Counted from the first letter of the stretch, positions 8,358-17,196 are shown. The stretch is 44,507 nucleotides of DNA from Alphaproteobacteria bacterium (GCA_030429105.1 JAUIDE010000026.1:1-44507), one strand, 5' to 3'. The notes: generated by a model not told the origin, from the letters alone. A program made the numbers and translations.

Positions 8358-9683
8358 TCAGGCGTATTCGCGCCGCCGCCTCGGCTTGCCGGGCGCGCCC
8401 GCGCCGAATCGCGCGCCGCGGCCCGCTCCGGGCTTGCCCTGCCCCGCGCCGCGACCGGCGCCCTCGCCCTGCGGCTTCCGCGCCTGCTGCGGCCGGCCCT
8501 GCGGCCGCTGGCCGCCGCCGCCGCGGGAGGGCGGCGCCTCCTCCGGGCCCTTCGGCCCCTCGCCGACCACGGCGAGGGAGACGCCGATCAGCCGCTCGAT
8601 GGCGCGGAGATAGCTCCGCTCGTCCGCCCCGCAGAAGCTGATCGCCTCGCCCTCCGCCCCGGCGCGCGCGGTGCGGCCGATGCGGTGGACATAGCTTTCC
8701 GGCTCGTTCGGCAGGTCGTAGTTCACCACATGGGTGACCCCGCCGATGTCGATCCCCCGCGCGGCGATGTCCGTCGCCACCAGCACGCGGACGGAGCCGG
8801 AGGCGAAACGCTTGATCGCGCGCTGCCGCGCGTTCTGGCTCTTGCCGCCATGGATCGCGTCGGCGACGACGCCGCCCTTCTCCAGGTCCTCCGCCACCTT
8901 GTTGGCGCGGTGCTTGGTGCGGGTGAAGAGGATCACCTTGTCGAGGCTGCGGTCCTTCAGGAGGTCGAGCAGGATCGCCGTCTTCGCCTTGCCGTCCACA
9001 TGGCGGACGGACTGGCGGATGCGCTCCACCGGCGTCGCCTGCGGCGTGACCTCGACGCGCGCGGGCTCCTTCAAGAACTCGGCCGCGAGCGTCGCGACCT
9101 CACCCTCCATCGTGGCGGAGAAGAGGAGCGTCTGCCGCGCCTTCGGCGTGGCCCGCACGATCTTCCGCACGTCATGGACGAAGCCCATGTCGAGCATCCG
9201 GTCCGCTTCATCGAGCACGAGATGCGTGACACCCGCGAGGCTGAGCGCGCCCTCCGCCATATGGTCGAGCAGCCGCCCCGGCGTCGCGATGACGATGTCG
9301 ACGCCGCGCTGCAGCGCCTTGATCTGGTTGCCGTGGCCGACGCCGCCGAAGATCACCGTCTGGAAGAGGCGAAGATGCTGGGCGTAGCTCCGCATCTCCT
9401 CCCCGATCTGGATGGCGAGCTCCCGCGTCGGCGCGAGGATGAGGGCGCGCGGCCCCTTCGCCCCGCGCTCCGGCCGCCCGGCGGCGAGGGCGTGGAGGAT
9501 CGGGAGCGAGAAGGCGGCGGTCTTGCCCGTGCCGGTCTGCGCGATGCCGATCATGTCTCGCCCCTCCATGAGGGGGGGGATCGCCTGCGCCTGGATCGGC
9601 GTCGGCGTTTCGTAGTCGCGCGCCTTCAGCGCGCGGAGAATGGGCTCGGCGAGGCCGAGCGCCTGAAAGGTCAGGTCTGACAC
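8358..9683 (-). CDS. rhlE: DEAD-box ATP-dependent RNA helicase, RhlE-like
   Basis: This cytoplasmic RNA helicase has 441 residues. The order of motifs is Q motif (YETPTPIQAQAI), motif I AQTGTGKT, Ia PTRELAIQI, Ib TPGRLLD, motif II DEAD in VLDEADRMLDMGF, III SAT, then the helicase C domain with ATDIAARGID and HRIGRTARAG. The last ~70 residues are a low-complexity Gly/Arg/Gln/Pro tail, common in RhlE proteins for nonspecific RNA contact. I chose the GTG at 9683, since it is preceded by AGAAGGA at good spacing and the protein then begins with the usual SDLTFQALGL. An upstream in-frame ATG would add ~40 atypical residues. The 248-bp gap to the divergent LysE gene holds no other gene that I can support. 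Confidence 0.93.
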   Translation of the reverse strand: MSDLTFQALGLAEPILRALKARDYETPTPIQAQAIPPLMEGRDMIGIAQTGTGKTAAFSLPILHALAAGRPERGAKGPRALILAPTRELAIQIGEEMRSYAQHLRLFQTVIFGGVGHGNQIKALQRGVDIVIATPGRLLDHMAEGALSLAGVTHLVLDEADRMLDMGFVHDVRKIVRATPKARQTLLFSATMEGEVATLAAEFLKEPARVEVTPQATPVERIRQSVRHVDGKAKTAILLDLLKDRSLDKVILFTRTKHRANKVAEDLEKGGVVADAIHGGKSQNARQRAIKRFASGSVRVLVATDIAARGIDIGGVTHVVNYDLPNEPESYVHRIGRTARAGAEGEAISFCGADERSYLRAIERLIGVSLAVVGEGPKGPEEAPPSRGGGGQRPQGRPQQARKPQGEGAGRGAGQGKPGAGRGARFGAGAPGKPRRRREYA

Positions 9684-9931
9684 GTAGGGTCCTTCTCCGC
9701 CTCTCGCCGCTCTTCTCGCGGTCGGGGCGGACGGCGCGGCTCCGGGCGCAGCCGGGCGGGCCAATGATGCTGTGAGCCTCGCCCGCGGCCGGTCTCGCCG
9801 CACGGGGCGACGGACGATGCGCCGCCGCGGGGTCTGACGTGCAAGGACGAGGTGCCCTTTCCCGCCGGATAAGTCAATGGTGCTGACGAAAAACGCTGGC
9901 GAAGGCGGCGCGGCCTTTCTATCGTCGCTCC

Positions 9932-10522
9932 ATGCTCACCTTCGCCCTCGCCGTCTTCTTCCTTCTCATCACCCCCGGCCCCGGCGTCCTGACGACGGCC
10001 GGAGTCGGCGCGGGGTTCGGCCGCGCGGCGGGGCTCCGCTTCGTGGCCGGGCTTTTCGTCGGCACCAATCTCGTGGCTTTCGCGGTGATTTCCGGCCTCG
10101 CCGCGGTGGTCTTCTCCGTGCCGGAGGTGCGCGCCGTCCTCGTCTGGGCGTCGGCGGCGTTCTTCGTCTATCTGGCGGCGAAGATCGCGCTTTCCGGCGC
10201 GAAGGTCGCCTTCATGGAGACGGCGGCGGCGCCGGGCTTCATGGGCGGGCTTCTCCTCCAGTTCATCAATCCGAAGGCCTACGCGGTGAACAACCTGCTC
10301 TTCTCCGGCTACGCCTTCTGGCCGGAGAGCCTGACGGTCGAGGTCGCGCTCAAGCTCCTGATCGTCAACGCGATCTGGATTCCGGTGCACCTGATCTGGC
10401 TGACTGCGGGCGTGACGCTGAAGCGGCTGAATCTCGCGCCGGGCGCGCAGCGGGCGATCAATGTCGGCATGGCGCTTTCGCTCCTCGCCGTGGTCGCGCT
10501 GGCGGCCTTCTCGCAGGCCTGA
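9932..10522 (+). CDS. LysE/RhtB family translocator
   Basis: This is an inner-membrane amino-acid exporter of the LysE superfamily, 196 residues with about five to six hydrophobic segments. The conserved TPGPGVL motif lies near residue 14, and the QFINPKAY segment mid-protein is typical. Substrates in this family are amino acids such as lysine, homoserine or threonine; the one here is unknown. The start ATG has no recognisable Shine-Dalgarno, so it may be a near-leaderless message or use a weak site. A strong terminator hairpin follows 18 bp after the stop. Confidence 0.88.
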   Translation: MLTFALAVFFLLITPGPGVLTTAGVGAGFGRAAGLRFVAGLFVGTNLVAFAVISGLAAVVFSVPEVRAVLVWASAAFFVYLAAKIALSGAKVAFMETAAAPGFMGGLLLQFINPKAYAVNNLLFSGYAFWPESLTVEVALKLLIVNAIWIPVHLIWLTAGVTLKRLNLAPGAQRAINVGMALSLLAVVALAAFSQA

Positions 10523-10540
10523 AAGGCCGGAAAAGAAGAA

Positions 10541-10568
10541 CGCCCCGGCTTTCGCCGGGGCGCTCCCT
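10541..10568. terminator. Bidirectional intrinsic terminator
   Basis: The 9-bp stem CGCCCCGGC / GCCGGGGCG (10541-10549 and 10554-10562) encloses a TTTC loop. It is followed by CTCCCTTT on the plus strand and by TTCTTCTTTTCC on the minus strand. It lies between the convergent LysE-type gene and the small RSP_7527-like gene and can serve both. Confidence 0.75.
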
Positions 10569-10582
10569 TTCGTTCGGCGGCG

Positions 10583-10762
10583 TCAGTTGGCGCCGATGCG
10601 CCCGCCGGCCGGTTTCGAGGCCAGCCGGGCCCAGCCGCGGACCACGGCGCGGCCCAGCGCCGCGACCATCTCGCGCGTCGCCTCGGCGCGCAGCTTGTGG
10701 GCGCGGGCCGTGATCGCCCGCATCTCGGCTTCGGTCGGGGATCGATATTCGTTGCGGTTCAT
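10583..10762 (-). CDS. Small RSP_7527-like protein
   Basis: This 59-residue basic, alanine- and arginine-rich protein starts MNRNEYRSPTEAEMRAITAR. It resembles the uncharacterised RSP_7527 family found in Rhodobacterales. An AGGAGA ribosome binding site stands at good distance before the ATG at 10762, which supports this start over longer alternatives. It contains no membrane segment or known domain; a helical amphipathic middle (residues 10-45) is likely. Function unknown. It ends 21 bp from the shared terminator. Confidence 0.75.
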   Translation of the reverse strand: MNRNEYRSPTEAEMRAITARAHKLRAEATREMVAALGRAVVRGWARLASKPAGGRIGAN

Positions 10763-10892
10763 CGTCGGTCTCCTGCTCTCGGCGGCTCTGCGCCGTCGAG
10801 TGGGAGATAGGCGCGCGGCGCTCTTGTTGCACCGCACCATTCATCAGTCCCGCCATGCAATCGCCGCATGGCTCGTCACGAAGTCTTAACCT

Positions 10893-11462
10893 TCAGAATC
10901 CCGCGGGCCGCGCCCCTGACGCAGCGGAAGCCTTCAGCCAGTCAAAGACATAGGCGCCGACGGAGCGGAAACAGACGAGCCGGAACGCCCCGTCCCGCCC
11001 CAGCCAGAACGCCGCGGCGACCTGGCCGAGCCGCGTGCGCCGCACGTCCCCCTCGCCGAAGGCGGCGGGCGCGAGGTCCACCGGCGCGCCCCGGGCGAGG
11101 AGCGCGCGCGCGCCCTCCCCCTCGATCCGGAAGGCCGCCCGCGCGTCGGAGACGTTCACGGCGAGCGCATGAAGCCCGCCGAACGCGGCGCGGAGCCGCC
11201 CGGCCCGCGCCTCCGCCTCCGCGTAGGGGCAGGTCAGCAGCCACTCGTCCGGGCTCATCCAGCAGAGCCCGGCCTCGGCTTCGCCCTCGAACCGCCGGAC
11301 GGGCGGCAGGGCGAAGCCCGTCTCCGCCTGCACCGCTGCGGCGAAGGCCGGGTCCCCCGCCTCGCCTCGGATCGCGACCATACCGAGCGCGCCGAGGTCG
11401 GAAATCGCGCAATCGGACCCGGCGAACCGGGCGCCGCCAGTCGCGGTCACGGGATCAGACAT
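10893..11462 (-). CDS. soxG: Sarcosine oxidase, gamma subunit
   Basis: This is the small accessory subunit (189 residues) of heterotetrameric sarcosine oxidase. The complex oxidatively demethylates sarcosine to glycine, with electrons going to oxygen and the one-carbon unit to tetrahydrofolate. The sequence has the family pattern WMSPDEWLL near residue 70, followed by VNVSDARAAFRIEG and a C-terminal RLVCFRSVGAYVFDWL, related to the folate-binding T-protein fold. It overlaps the end of soxA by 8 bp and is the last gene of the sox cluster. Confidence 0.9.
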   Translation of the reverse strand: MSDPVTATGGARFAGSDCAISDLGALGMVAIRGEAGDPAFAAAVQAETGFALPPVRRFEGEAEAGLCWMSPDEWLLTCPYAEAEARAGRLRAAFGGLHALAVNVSDARAAFRIEGEGARALLARGAPVDLAPAAFGEGDVRRTRLGQVAAAFWLGRDGAFRLVCFRSVGAYVFDWLKASAASGARPAGF

Positions 11463-14400
11463 TCTGCCGCGCCCCTTCCTTGTCGTAGAAGACCGGATCG
11501 ACGATCCGCGCCTGCATCACCTCGCCCTTCTCCAGCGGGAAGGAGATGACCTCCCCCATCCGCTCCGGCCCCCGCTTCACGAGGCCGAGCGCGATGGCGC
11601 GCCCGAGCGTCGGCGACAGGTAGGAGGAGGTGACGCGACCGATCACCTCGGGCGTCTTCGCCGCAGGGTCGGCCACCGCGTAGGCGCCGTCCGGCAGGCG
11701 CTTGCCGGGCTCCAGCGTCTCCAGCCCCACCAGCCGCTCCCGTTCCGGATGGGAGAGGAAGGGCCGCTCCTGCGCGCGCTTGCCGATGAAATCCGCCTTC
11801 TTCTTCGAGACAGCCCAGGAGAGGCCAAGGTCCTGCGGCGTCACCGTGCCGTCGGTCTCGTCGCCGATCATGATGAAGCCCTTCTCGGCGCGGAGCACAT
11901 GCAGCGCCTCCGTGCCGTAGGGCTGGATTCCCTGCCCCGCGCCCGCCTCGCGAATCGCGTCCCATAGCGCGCGGCCGCGATGCGCCGGGGCGGCGATCTC
12001 GTAGGAAAGTTCACCGCTGAACGAGATGCGGAAGAGGCGCACGGGAATTCCCGCCATCTCCCCTTCCGCAATCCCCATGAAGGGCAGCGCGGAGGCGGAA
12101 AGGTCCATCCCCGTCAGCGGTTGCAGGATCTCCCGCGCCTTCGGCCCGGCGACGGCGATCTGAGTGAACTGTTCGGTGAGGTTGGCGACATGGACCTTCA
12201 GCTCCGGCCATTCCGTCTGGAGCCATTCCTCCATCCAGCCATGCACGCGCTCCGCCCCGCCTGTCGTCGTGTGGCAGAGGAAATCGCCGTTAGGCAGCCG
12301 CGCCACCACGCCGTCGTCGAACAGGAACCCGTTCTCGTTGCACATGAGGCCATAGCGGCAGGCCCCCGGCTTCAGCGTCGACATCATGTTGGTGTAGAGG
12401 AGATCGAGGAAGCGCCCCGCATCCGGCCCCGTGACCAGCAGCTTCCCGAGCGTCGAGGCGTCGAGCATCCCCGCCGCCTCCCGCACCGCCCTGACCTCGC
12501 GCGCGACGGACGCCTCCCGGCTCTCCCCCGCGCGGCGATAGGTGAAGGGGCGGCGCCATTCGCCGACCGGCTCCCAATCCGCCCCGTTCGCCTCGTGCCA
12601 GTCATGCATCGGGGTGCGCCGCACCGGCTTGAAAAGCGTCCCTGCGTCCCGCCCTGCGATTGAGCCAAGCGAAAGCGGCGTCCACGGCGGGCGGAAGGTC
12701 GTCGTCCCCACCTCCGGGATCGGCGCGGCGAGCGCGTTGGCGAGCGTCGCGAGTCCGTTGATGTTGGAGAGCTTGCCCTGGTCCGTCGCCATGCCGAGCG
12801 TCGTGTAGCGCTTGGCGTGCTCTATGCTTTCATAGCCTTCGCGTGCGGCGAGCTCCACATCCGCCGCCGTCACGTCGTTCTGGAAATCGAGGAAATGCTT
12901 GGTTCCGTGCGCGTATTTGCCCACGGAGGGCGTGAACCAGAGCGGCTGGAGCGGGGTCATGCCGGGCTCTGTCGCCGACGGCGCCTCCGCTGCGACGGCG
13001 GAGAAGCCGAGATCGGACGCGGCGCGCGCGCCCGCCGCCAGCGCGTCCGCGAGCCCCTCCGCGGTCGAGAGGAGACCGTTCGCAGCGCCGGCCACGAAAG
13101 TGTTCACCTCCCCATCCGCCCCGGTCGGCGCGCCGCGCTCCGGCGCCGGGCGGAACATCGCCTGCGCCTCGTCCCAGCGGAGCTTGCCGCCGCAATGGGA
13201 AAAGAGATGCACGGCGGGGGACCAGCCGCCCGACATGGCGAGGACGTCGCAGCCGATCTCCTCCAGCGCGCCGGCGACGCGCCCGTCCGCCGCCCGCTTC
13301 GCGACGAGGACGGATTTCAGCGCCTTCCCGCCCTTCGCCTTGGCGACGATCATGCCAGTGCGCACCGCGATCCCCGCCGCTCGCGCCGCCTCGGGCAGCG
13401 CGCCCGCAGCCTCCGCCCGGCAGTCGATCACGGCCTTGACCGTCAGCCCTGCCAGATGCGCCGCGAGCGCGGTGCGGTAGGCATCGTCATTGTTGGCGAA
13501 GACGACGATCTCCCGCCCCGGCGCGACGGCCCAGAGCGCGAGGTAATCCCGCACCGCCCCGGCGAGCATCACGCCCGGCAGGTCGTTGTTGGCGAAGGCC
13601 AAAGGCCGCTCGATGGCCCCGGTCGCGATCACGATCCGCTTCGCCCGCACCCGCCAGAGCCGGCGCGAAGGGCCCTCCTTCGGCTCCTCGTCGAGAAGCG
13701 CATAGCCGTGGTCATAGAGCCCCGCGCCCTGGCAGCGCGTCAGGAGCGTGACGTTCGGCATGGCGGCCAGCGCCGCCGCCTCCCCCGCCGCCCAGTCCGC
13801 GCCGGGCATGCCGCCGATCTCGATGTCGCTCTCGGAAAGGAGCCGCCCGCCCGCGCGCGGCCCCTGCTCCGCCACGATCACCCGCGCCCCCGCCTCCGCC
13901 GCAGCCCGCGCCGCCGCGAGCCCAGCCATGCCGGCGCCGATCACTAGAACGTCCGCGAAGGCGTGGAGATGCTCGTACTCGTCCGGGTCCACGCCCTCCG
14001 GCGCGGGGCCGAGGCCGGCGGACTGCCGGATCACCGGCTCGTAGAGATGCTTCCACGCTATGCGGGGGAAGAGGAAGGTCTTGTAGTAGAAGCCGGCGGA
14101 GAAGACCGGCGCGACGGAAGCGATTGCGGCGTTCACCGCGCCCACGTCCCATTCGAGGGAGGGCCAGTGGTTCTGGCTCCGCGCCGACATGCCCGGCGCG
14201 ATCTCCACCATCGTCGCGCGCTGGTTCGGCGTCGCGCGCGGCCCCTCGCCGACGCACATGAGCGCGTTCGGTTCCTCCACCCCGGCGGCGACCACGCCGC
14301 GCGGGCGGTGATACTTGAAGGAGCGGCCCATCAGCGTCCGCCCGCTGGCGAGGAGGGCGGCGGCGAGCGTGTCCCCCGCGAAGCCCTTCACGGGCTTGCC

Positions 14401-14472
14401 GTTGAAGCGGAACTCGACGGGTCGGGCCCGGTCGATCAGCAGGCCGCCGGAGGGGAGGCGATGGGCGGTCAT
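11455..14472 (-). CDS. soxA: Sarcosine oxidase, alpha subunit
   Basis: This is the 1005-residue large subunit of heterotetrameric sarcosine oxidase. The N-terminal ~100 residues form the 2Fe-2S-ferredoxin-like fold found in this family (RPVEFRFNGKPVKGFAGDTLAAALLA). A dinucleotide-binding GAGMAGLAAARA at about 179-190 begins the NAD-binding flavoprotein-like domain. The C-terminal ~380 residues are an aminomethyltransferase-like (GCV_T) folate domain. The ATG at 14472 overlaps the soxD stop by 4 bp and gives the usual family length. A longer open frame to 14865 exists but its extra residues are just another frame of soxD. The beta subunit gene that normally heads such operons is not present upstream. 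Confidence 0.94.
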   Translation of the reverse strand: MTAHRLPSGGLLIDRARPVEFRFNGKPVKGFAGDTLAAALLASGRTLMGRSFKYHRPRGVVAAGVEEPNALMCVGEGPRATPNQRATMVEIAPGMSARSQNHWPSLEWDVGAVNAAIASVAPVFSAGFYYKTFLFPRIAWKHLYEPVIRQSAGLGPAPEGVDPDEYEHLHAFADVLVIGAGMAGLAAARAAAEAGARVIVAEQGPRAGGRLLSESDIEIGGMPGADWAAGEAAALAAMPNVTLLTRCQGAGLYDHGYALLDEEPKEGPSRRLWRVRAKRIVIATGAIERPLAFANNDLPGVMLAGAVRDYLALWAVAPGREIVVFANNDDAYRTALAAHLAGLTVKAVIDCRAEAAGALPEAARAAGIAVRTGMIVAKAKGGKALKSVLVAKRAADGRVAGALEEIGCDVLAMSGGWSPAVHLFSHCGGKLRWDEAQAMFRPAPERGAPTGADGEVNTFVAGAANGLLSTAEGLADALAAGARAASDLGFSAVAAEAPSATEPGMTPLQPLWFTPSVGKYAHGTKHFLDFQNDVTAADVELAAREGYESIEHAKRYTTLGMATDQGKLSNINGLATLANALAAPIPEVGTTTFRPPWTPLSLGSIAGRDAGTLFKPVRRTPMHDWHEANGADWEPVGEWRRPFTYRRAGESREASVAREVRAVREAAGMLDASTLGKLLVTGPDAGRFLDLLYTNMMSTLKPGACRYGLMCNENGFLFDDGVVARLPNGDFLCHTTTGGAERVHGWMEEWLQTEWPELKVHVANLTEQFTQIAVAGPKAREILQPLTGMDLSASALPFMGIAEGEMAGIPVRLFRISFSGELSYEIAAPAHRGRALWDAIREAGAGQGIQPYGTEALHVLRAEKGFIMIGDETDGTVTPQDLGLSWAVSKKKADFIGKRAQERPFLSHPERERLVGLETLEPGKRLPDGAYAVADPAAKTPEVIGRVTSSYLSPTLGRAIALGLVKRGPERMGEVISFPLEKGEVMQARIVDPVFYDKEGARQNV

Positions 14473-14777
14473 GCCTTCCCCCGGGCCGCGATGCGATCCA
14501 GAATCTCCTGCGGGGGTGCGGTCTCCGTCGCCTTGTAGGCGCCGAAAATCTCCAGCGTCACCGTGTCCCGCGCCACGTGGAACCACTTGCCGCAGCCATA
14601 GGCGTGCCGCCAGCGCTCGAAGTGCGGGCCCTTCGGGTTCTTGCGGTAAAAGAGGTAGCCGGCGAACTCGCCCTCCTCCGAACCCGGCCCGAAGCGCTTC
14701 AGATGCGCCTCCCCGCCGGGGGCGAACTCGGTCTCCTCGCCGGAGACGCCGCAACAGGGGCAGGTGATCAGGAGCAT
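14469..14777 (-). CDS. soxD: Sarcosine oxidase, delta subunit
   Basis: This small zinc-binding subunit (102 residues) of sarcosine oxidase matches the family almost throughout: CPCCGVSGEETEF at the N-terminus, GEAHLKRFGPGS, and HFERWRHAYGCGKWFHVARDT in the middle. The clustered cysteines and histidines bind zinc in known structures. I prefer the ATG at 14777 because family members start close to the CPCCG motif; an ATG at 14789 would add four residues. Neither has a strong Shine-Dalgarno. It is the first sox gene here. The region upstream holds a small membrane protein gene, not soxB. Confidence 0.92.
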   Translation of the reverse strand: MLLITCPCCGVSGEETEFAPGGEAHLKRFGPGSEEGEFAGYLFYRKNPKGPHFERWRHAYGCGKWFHVARDTVTLEIFGAYKATETAPPQEILDRIAARGKA

Positions 14778-14907
14778 CGGCGGATCCATTTATGGACCGG
14801 CGCGGAACGCCCGCGCCGGCCCGATTTCCGCGCCCTGATTGGCACGGCGGCGGCCCCTGCTGCAACGCGGAGGCGACCGCCTGCGGCCCGCTTGCGACGC
14901 GCCGGCC

Positions 14908-15057
14908 TCAGTTCGTCGCAGGCGCGGCGGGGGCCTCCGTCGCCGGGGCCTCCGTCGCTGTCGGGGCTTCAGCGGTCTGTCCGCCGAAATACCACCAGGC
15001 GACTGCGCCGCCGACGACGATGATCGCGACGGCGGCGATGATCGAATTCGTGCTCAT
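14908..15057 (-). CDS. Small single-span membrane protein
   Basis: This is a predicted 49-residue protein with one membrane helix (about residues 5-22, IIAAVAIIVVGGAVAWWYF) and a C-terminal tail of repeated Ala/Thr/Glu/Pro units (TEAP repeats). A GGGAGA site precedes the ATG at 15057; another ATG at 15081 would add eight charged residues. I do not recognise a family, and the Ala-Pro-Thr tail is low-complexity. It lies between motB and soxD on the same strand. Confidence 0.55.
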   Translation of the reverse strand: MSTNSIIAAVAIIVVGGAVAWWYFGGQTAEAPTATEAPATEAPAAPATN

Positions 15058-15199
15058 CTGCGTCTCCCGTTTCGGATCCATGAACCGGACGGAGCGCCCT
15101 CTCGCGCATGCAGGCCCGGAAGAGCGCCCGCCCTTCCCCCTCACCGGAGACATGGGGATCGGCGCGCCACGACGCCAGCACGGGGCGAAGCGACGCGCG

Positions 15200-16036
15200 C
15201 TAGCGATCCGAACGCAGAAGCGTGAGCGTGACGCGCCGGTTGCGGGGGTCCGCCGGCGCTTCGGGAAGGGCGAGCGCACGGTCCGCCTCGCCGGTGACGC
15301 GCAGGAACCGCTCTTCCGCCACGCCCGTCGCCGCGAGCACGCGGCGGGCGGCGCCGGCGCGGGCGGAGGACAGCGACCAGTTGTCGTTCGTTCCCTCGGC
15401 GAAGGGGATCGCGTCCGTATGGCCCGAGATCGCGACCGGATTGGAGACGAGTTCGATCACGCCTCCGATCATCTCGAGGATCGCCTGCATCTTCGGCGTC
15501 GGCTGATCGGAGCCCGATTCAAAAAGAGGGCGCCCCTCCTTCGCGAAGATGTCGATGACGAGCCCCTCGTCCGTCACGCGCGTGACGATATGGCTCAGGA
15601 GGTCGTCCGCCACCTCGCTCTCGCCCGACTTGGCGAGGAGAAGCGATTCGAGCTCGTCGAGCTGTTCCTCTTCGGCGGTGTCCTGGCCGCCGACCTCGGT
15701 CTTCTTGCCCTCGCTGACCTCGACCTCGCCGCCGGCGCCGCCGACATCGGATTTCGGCGCGGCCTTGGTGGAGAAGATCGTGTCGCCCTGGAGCACCCCG
15801 TCGCCGCCGCCGGAAACCGGGGAGATCGGGACGGTCGGCGAAAAATAGTCGGCGATGCCCTTCCGCTGGCTCTCGGTCGTCGCGTTCAGGAGCCACATCA
15901 GCAGGAAGAACGCCATCATCGCGGTCACGAAGTCGGCATAGGCCACCTTCCAGGCGCCGCCATGATGGCCGTCCCCGCCCGAGACCTTCTTGCGTTTGAT
16001 GATGATCGGCCGCACCGCGTTGGTCTTGTCCGCCAT
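15200..16036 (-). CDS. motB: Flagellar motor stator protein MotB
   Basis: This is the peptidoglycan-anchored stator component (278 residues) of the flagellar motor. The cytoplasmic N-terminus is basic and is followed by one membrane helix, WKVAYADFVTAMMAFFLLMW, in which Asp35 corresponds to the proton-conducting aspartate of MotB proteins. The C-terminal OmpA-like domain (about 150-275) shows SGHTDAIPF and NDNWSLSSARAGAARRVL, which bind peptidoglycan. No motA is adjacent. It diverges from the fliM-like gene across a 141-bp region, which suggests joint control of two motor genes. Confidence 0.92.
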   Translation of the reverse strand: MADKTNAVRPIIIKRKKVSGGDGHHGGAWKVAYADFVTAMMAFFLLMWLLNATTESQRKGIADYFSPTVPISPVSGGGDGVLQGDTIFSTKAAPKSDVGGAGGEVEVSEGKKTEVGGQDTAEEEQLDELESLLLAKSGESEVADDLLSHIVTRVTDEGLVIDIFAKEGRPLFESGSDQPTPKMQAILEMIGGVIELVSNPVAISGHTDAIPFAEGTNDNWSLSSARAGAARRVLAATGVAEERFLRVTGEADRALALPEAPADPRNRRVTLTLLRSDR

Positions 16037-16177
16037 CCCGTCCTCCGCCTTCGCTCCCGGGCTTATCGCCGGGCGGCGTGAACAAAGGCTTGCGCGCTCG
16101 TCCTTAATGGAATGGCAAGGGCGCGAGCCCTAAGACCGGGCGGACGGACGGGGCGTTCGGTCGATGCGGTGGGTGCG

Positions 16178-17146
16178 ATGATTCACGAGACGTTGAAGCG
16201 GAAGATCGGCGAGGCGCGCGGCGCGAGGCCGCCGCTGCGCGACCCGAATTTCGTTTCCGATCTCTTCGCCCGGCTGCTCGAGGAGCGGCTGCGCGTCTCC
16301 TTCTCCATGCCGGTCGGCGTCGCCGTCGAGGTCGGGAGCGCGGCGAAGCTGTCGGAGGCGCTGAAAACGGCGGGCGCCCCCGCCCTCTACGGCGTGGCAG
16401 AGACCCCCGCGGGCCGGCTCGGCGGCGTGCTGACCTTCTCCGCGCCTCTGGTTCATCGCGTCGTTGCGGCGATGACCGGCGCGGCGCAGGGCGCATCTGC
16501 CGATCCCGAACGCATGCCGACGGCGATCGACGAGGCGCTGGTGCACGGATTCGCCGATGACGTGATCGATTGCTTCGAGCGGGCGGTGATCTCCGGCCCG
16601 CGGCCCGAGGCGGGCGTCGCGCTCTTCTTCCGCCGCTTCGCGCGCCGCGCGAGCTCTCTCGCCGAGGCGCCGGACGCGATGGACACCATCGCCTTCCGGA
16701 TCGAGATCGGCTTCGCCGAGGAGACGCCGCCCCTCGCGCTCGACCTCATCCTCCCCCTCTCCGCGCTCGATCTCTATCGCGCGGCGGAGAAGGACGCGGC
16801 GGCGCGGGCGCCGCTCGGCCGGGTGAACGCCTCCGGGGAGATCTGGGCTTCGGCCATGCTCTCGGCGGCGCGAACGGCGGAGTATCGCTTTGTCGGCGTG
16901 CTGGCCGAACTGACCCTGACGGTGGAGGAGGTCGCCGCGCTCGCGCCCGGCTCCGTCCTCCTCCTGCCGGAGGAACGCAAGCTCGAAGTCAGCCTGCGGG
17001 TGGACCGGCCGGGCGGCGTCGCCGGCCGCGGGGACCTCGCCCGCGGCGCGCTCGGCGCGGCGGAGGGGCGGCGCGCGGTCAAGATCACCGCCCCGCCAGC
17101 CCCGGCCTTCACCGAGAACCTCCTACCCTACACGGCGGAGGACTGA
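16178..17146 (+). CDS. FliM/FliN-family flagellar motor switch protein
   Basis: This 322-residue protein resembles FliM, the rotor switch subunit. The C-terminal SpoA-like domain (about 255-315) is visible as VLAELTLTVEEVAALAPGSVLLLP. The middle domain resembles the CheC-like core of FliM. The usual N-terminal CheY-P docking motif (LSQxEIDALL) is absent; the protein starts MIHETLKRKIGEARGARPP. I chose the ATG at 16178, which has a weak GGTGGG site; an ATG at 16112 would add 22 residues and still not supply the motif. It diverges from motB. It could be a diverged FliM of the second (CtrA-linked) flagellar type. Confidence 0.8.
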   Translation: MIHETLKRKIGEARGARPPLRDPNFVSDLFARLLEERLRVSFSMPVGVAVEVGSAAKLSEALKTAGAPALYGVAETPAGRLGGVLTFSAPLVHRVVAAMTGAAQGASADPERMPTAIDEALVHGFADDVIDCFERAVISGPRPEAGVALFFRRFARRASSLAEAPDAMDTIAFRIEIGFAEETPPLALDLILPLSALDLYRAAEKDAAARAPLGRVNASGEIWASAMLSAARTAEYRFVGVLAELTLTVEEVAALAPGSVLLLPEERKLEVSLRVDRPGGVAGRGDLARGALGAAEGRRAVKITAPPAPAFTENLLPYTAED

Positions 17147-17167
17147 GGGGGCCGCCCCGCCGGCGCC

Positions 17168-17196
17168 TTGCGGCCCCTGCCGCTTTCCCCTATACG
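17168..17196 (+). promoter_or_regulatory. Likely sigma70-type promoter for rpmI-rplT
   Basis: TTGCGG (17168-17173) and TATACG (17191-17196) are separated by exactly 17 bp. They lie 80 bp upstream of rpmI with no gene between. The spacing and -10 match are good for housekeeping promoters of this group. Confidence 0.55.

Noticed and set aside
12817-13947. Plus-strand frame inside soxA
   Set aside because: High GC produces long antisense frames; the composition is arginine- and histidine-rich with no domain.
14473-14865. N-terminal extension of soxA to 1136 residues
   Set aside because: The extra residues are another frame of soxD. The family length and ATGA overlap support the start at 14472.
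16037-16177. CtrA-binding site between motB and the fliM-like gene
   Set aside because: Only one TTAA half-site is present; the TTAA-N7-TTAA pattern is absent.
17147-17178. Possible terminator after the fliM-like gene (8-bp stem with a 14-base loop)
   Set aside because: The loop is long, no U-run follows, and it overlaps the likely rpmI promoter, so it is too weak to annotate.
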